Shown here: positions 4,941 through 5,395 of the stretch, piece by piece | Position numbering within the stretch: position 1 is the stretch's first letter | Layout of the letters: each line of letters starts with the position of its first letter | Source of the DNA: CAZZHG01 sp964653655 | GTDB taxonomy: Bacteria > Bdellovibrionota > FAC87 > UBA2466 | DNA: 5,395 nt | NCBI GenBank assembly: GCA_964653655.1 | Contig: CAZZHG010000154.1 | Coordinates: 1-5,395 of the forward strand | Reading direction: 5' to 3' | Program-made: the position numbers and the translations under genes | The notes under the pieces: generated by a model | The model's input: only the letters and a program-made list of their open reading frames with translations | What the model was told of the DNA's origin: nothing | Databases searched by the model: none

Positions 4941-5395
4941 ATGGAGTCGAGGAATTCCTGATTCGTCTTGGTGGCCATCACCTTGTCGAGCAAGAATTCC
5001 ATGCTGTCGACCGCGTTCATGGGCTGCAGCACTTTGCGGAGAATCCAGACGCGGTTGAGCGTCTCCTTCTCCATGAGCAGCTCTTCACGGCGGGTACCCG
5101 ACTTGTTGATGTCGATACACGGGAAGATGCGCTTTTCCATGAGCTTGCGGTCGAGCGTGATTTCCGCGTTACCGGTACCTTTGAACTCTTCGAAGATCAC
5201 TTCGTCCATGCGGCTGCCGGTGTCGATCAGGGCCGTCGCGACGATGGTCAGCGATCCGCCGCCTTCGATGTTACGGGCCGCACCGAAGAAGCGCTTCGGC
5301 TTGTGGAGCGCATTGGAGTCAACGCCGCCCGACAGGATCTTTCCGCTCGGCGGAACGACCGTGTTGTAGGCGCGGGCGAGACGGGTGATGGAGTC
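4931..5395 (-). CDS. rho: Transcription termination factor Rho, C-terminal part (5' part missing)
   Basis: Rho is a ring-shaped hexameric RNA helicase that loads on untranslated RNA and dislodges RNA polymerase using ATP. The window holds the last 154 residues and the stop. They begin at the edge with DSITRLARAYNTVVPPSGK, whose first Asp corresponds to the Walker B aspartate of E. coli Rho. The Q-loop region follows (GGVDSNALHKPKRFFGAARN), then GGSLTIVATALIDTGSRMDE, the R-loop EEFKGTGNAE (the commonly seen Met of GTGNME is Ala here), and IDINKSGTRREELL near the C-terminus. These elements line the RNA-contacting central channel and the ATPase interface. The N-terminal RNA-binding domain and Walker A lie outside the window. 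The TAA stop sits inside a strong inverted repeat, and an lspA starts 30 nt later on the same strand. The identification is secure. Confidence 0.97.
   Translation of the reverse strand, partial: DSITRLARAYNTVVPPSGKILSGGVDSNALHKPKRFFGAARNIEGGGSLTIVATALIDTGSRMDEVIFEEFKGTGNAEITLDRKLMEKRIFPCIDINKSGTRREELLMEKETLNRVWILRKVLQPMNAVDSMEFLLDKVMATKTNQEFLDSMSS

Overview
The window is a compact housekeeping block in which every gene I can support lies on the minus strand. In transcription order (right to left) it holds: the C-terminal end of rho; two adjacent copies of lspA (lipoprotein signal peptidase II); a SAM-dependent methyltransferase with a C-terminal Trm112-like zinc ribbon; tig (trigger factor); clpP; and the N-terminal two-thirds or so of clpX, which runs off the left edge. 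The plus-strand open frames are antisense shadows of these genes. I see no tRNA, rRNA, CRISPR array, insertion sequence or phage element.

Organism: a Gram-negative bacterium of moderately high GC. The tig-clpP-clpX order is the classic proteobacterial arrangement. The protein sequences feel closest to the former deltaproteobacteria (Bdellovibrionota, Myxococcota and relatives). That placement is an impression from memory, not a search result.

Layout: 5395-4931 is rho, followed by 30 nt that belong to a strong inverted repeat overlapping the rho stop codon. 4900-4397 is the first lspA. A 63-nt gap with a perfect 8-bp GC-rich stem follows. 4333-3779 is the second lspA. After 7 nt comes the methyltransferase (3771-2908, TTG start, good Shine-Dalgarno sequence). 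About 60 nt later comes tig (2845-1532, probable GTG start). The largest gap (1381-1531) carries a plausible sigma-70 promoter for clpP. clpP is 1380-751 and clpX starts at 706, 44 nt beyond the clpP stop.

How the genes fit together: tig, clpP and clpX make up a protein-folding and degradation module. Trigger factor binds nascent chains at the ribosome, and ClpXP unfolds and degrades tagged or damaged proteins. rho encodes the transcription termination factor. The lspA pair matures lipoproteins in the inner membrane. The methyltransferase has no assignable substrate.

I do not see a clearly new biological system here. The points most worth a second look are the tandem, apparently both intact lspA genes, the methyltransferase-Trm112 fusion coupled to them, and the two hairpins without U-tracts flanking the first lspA.
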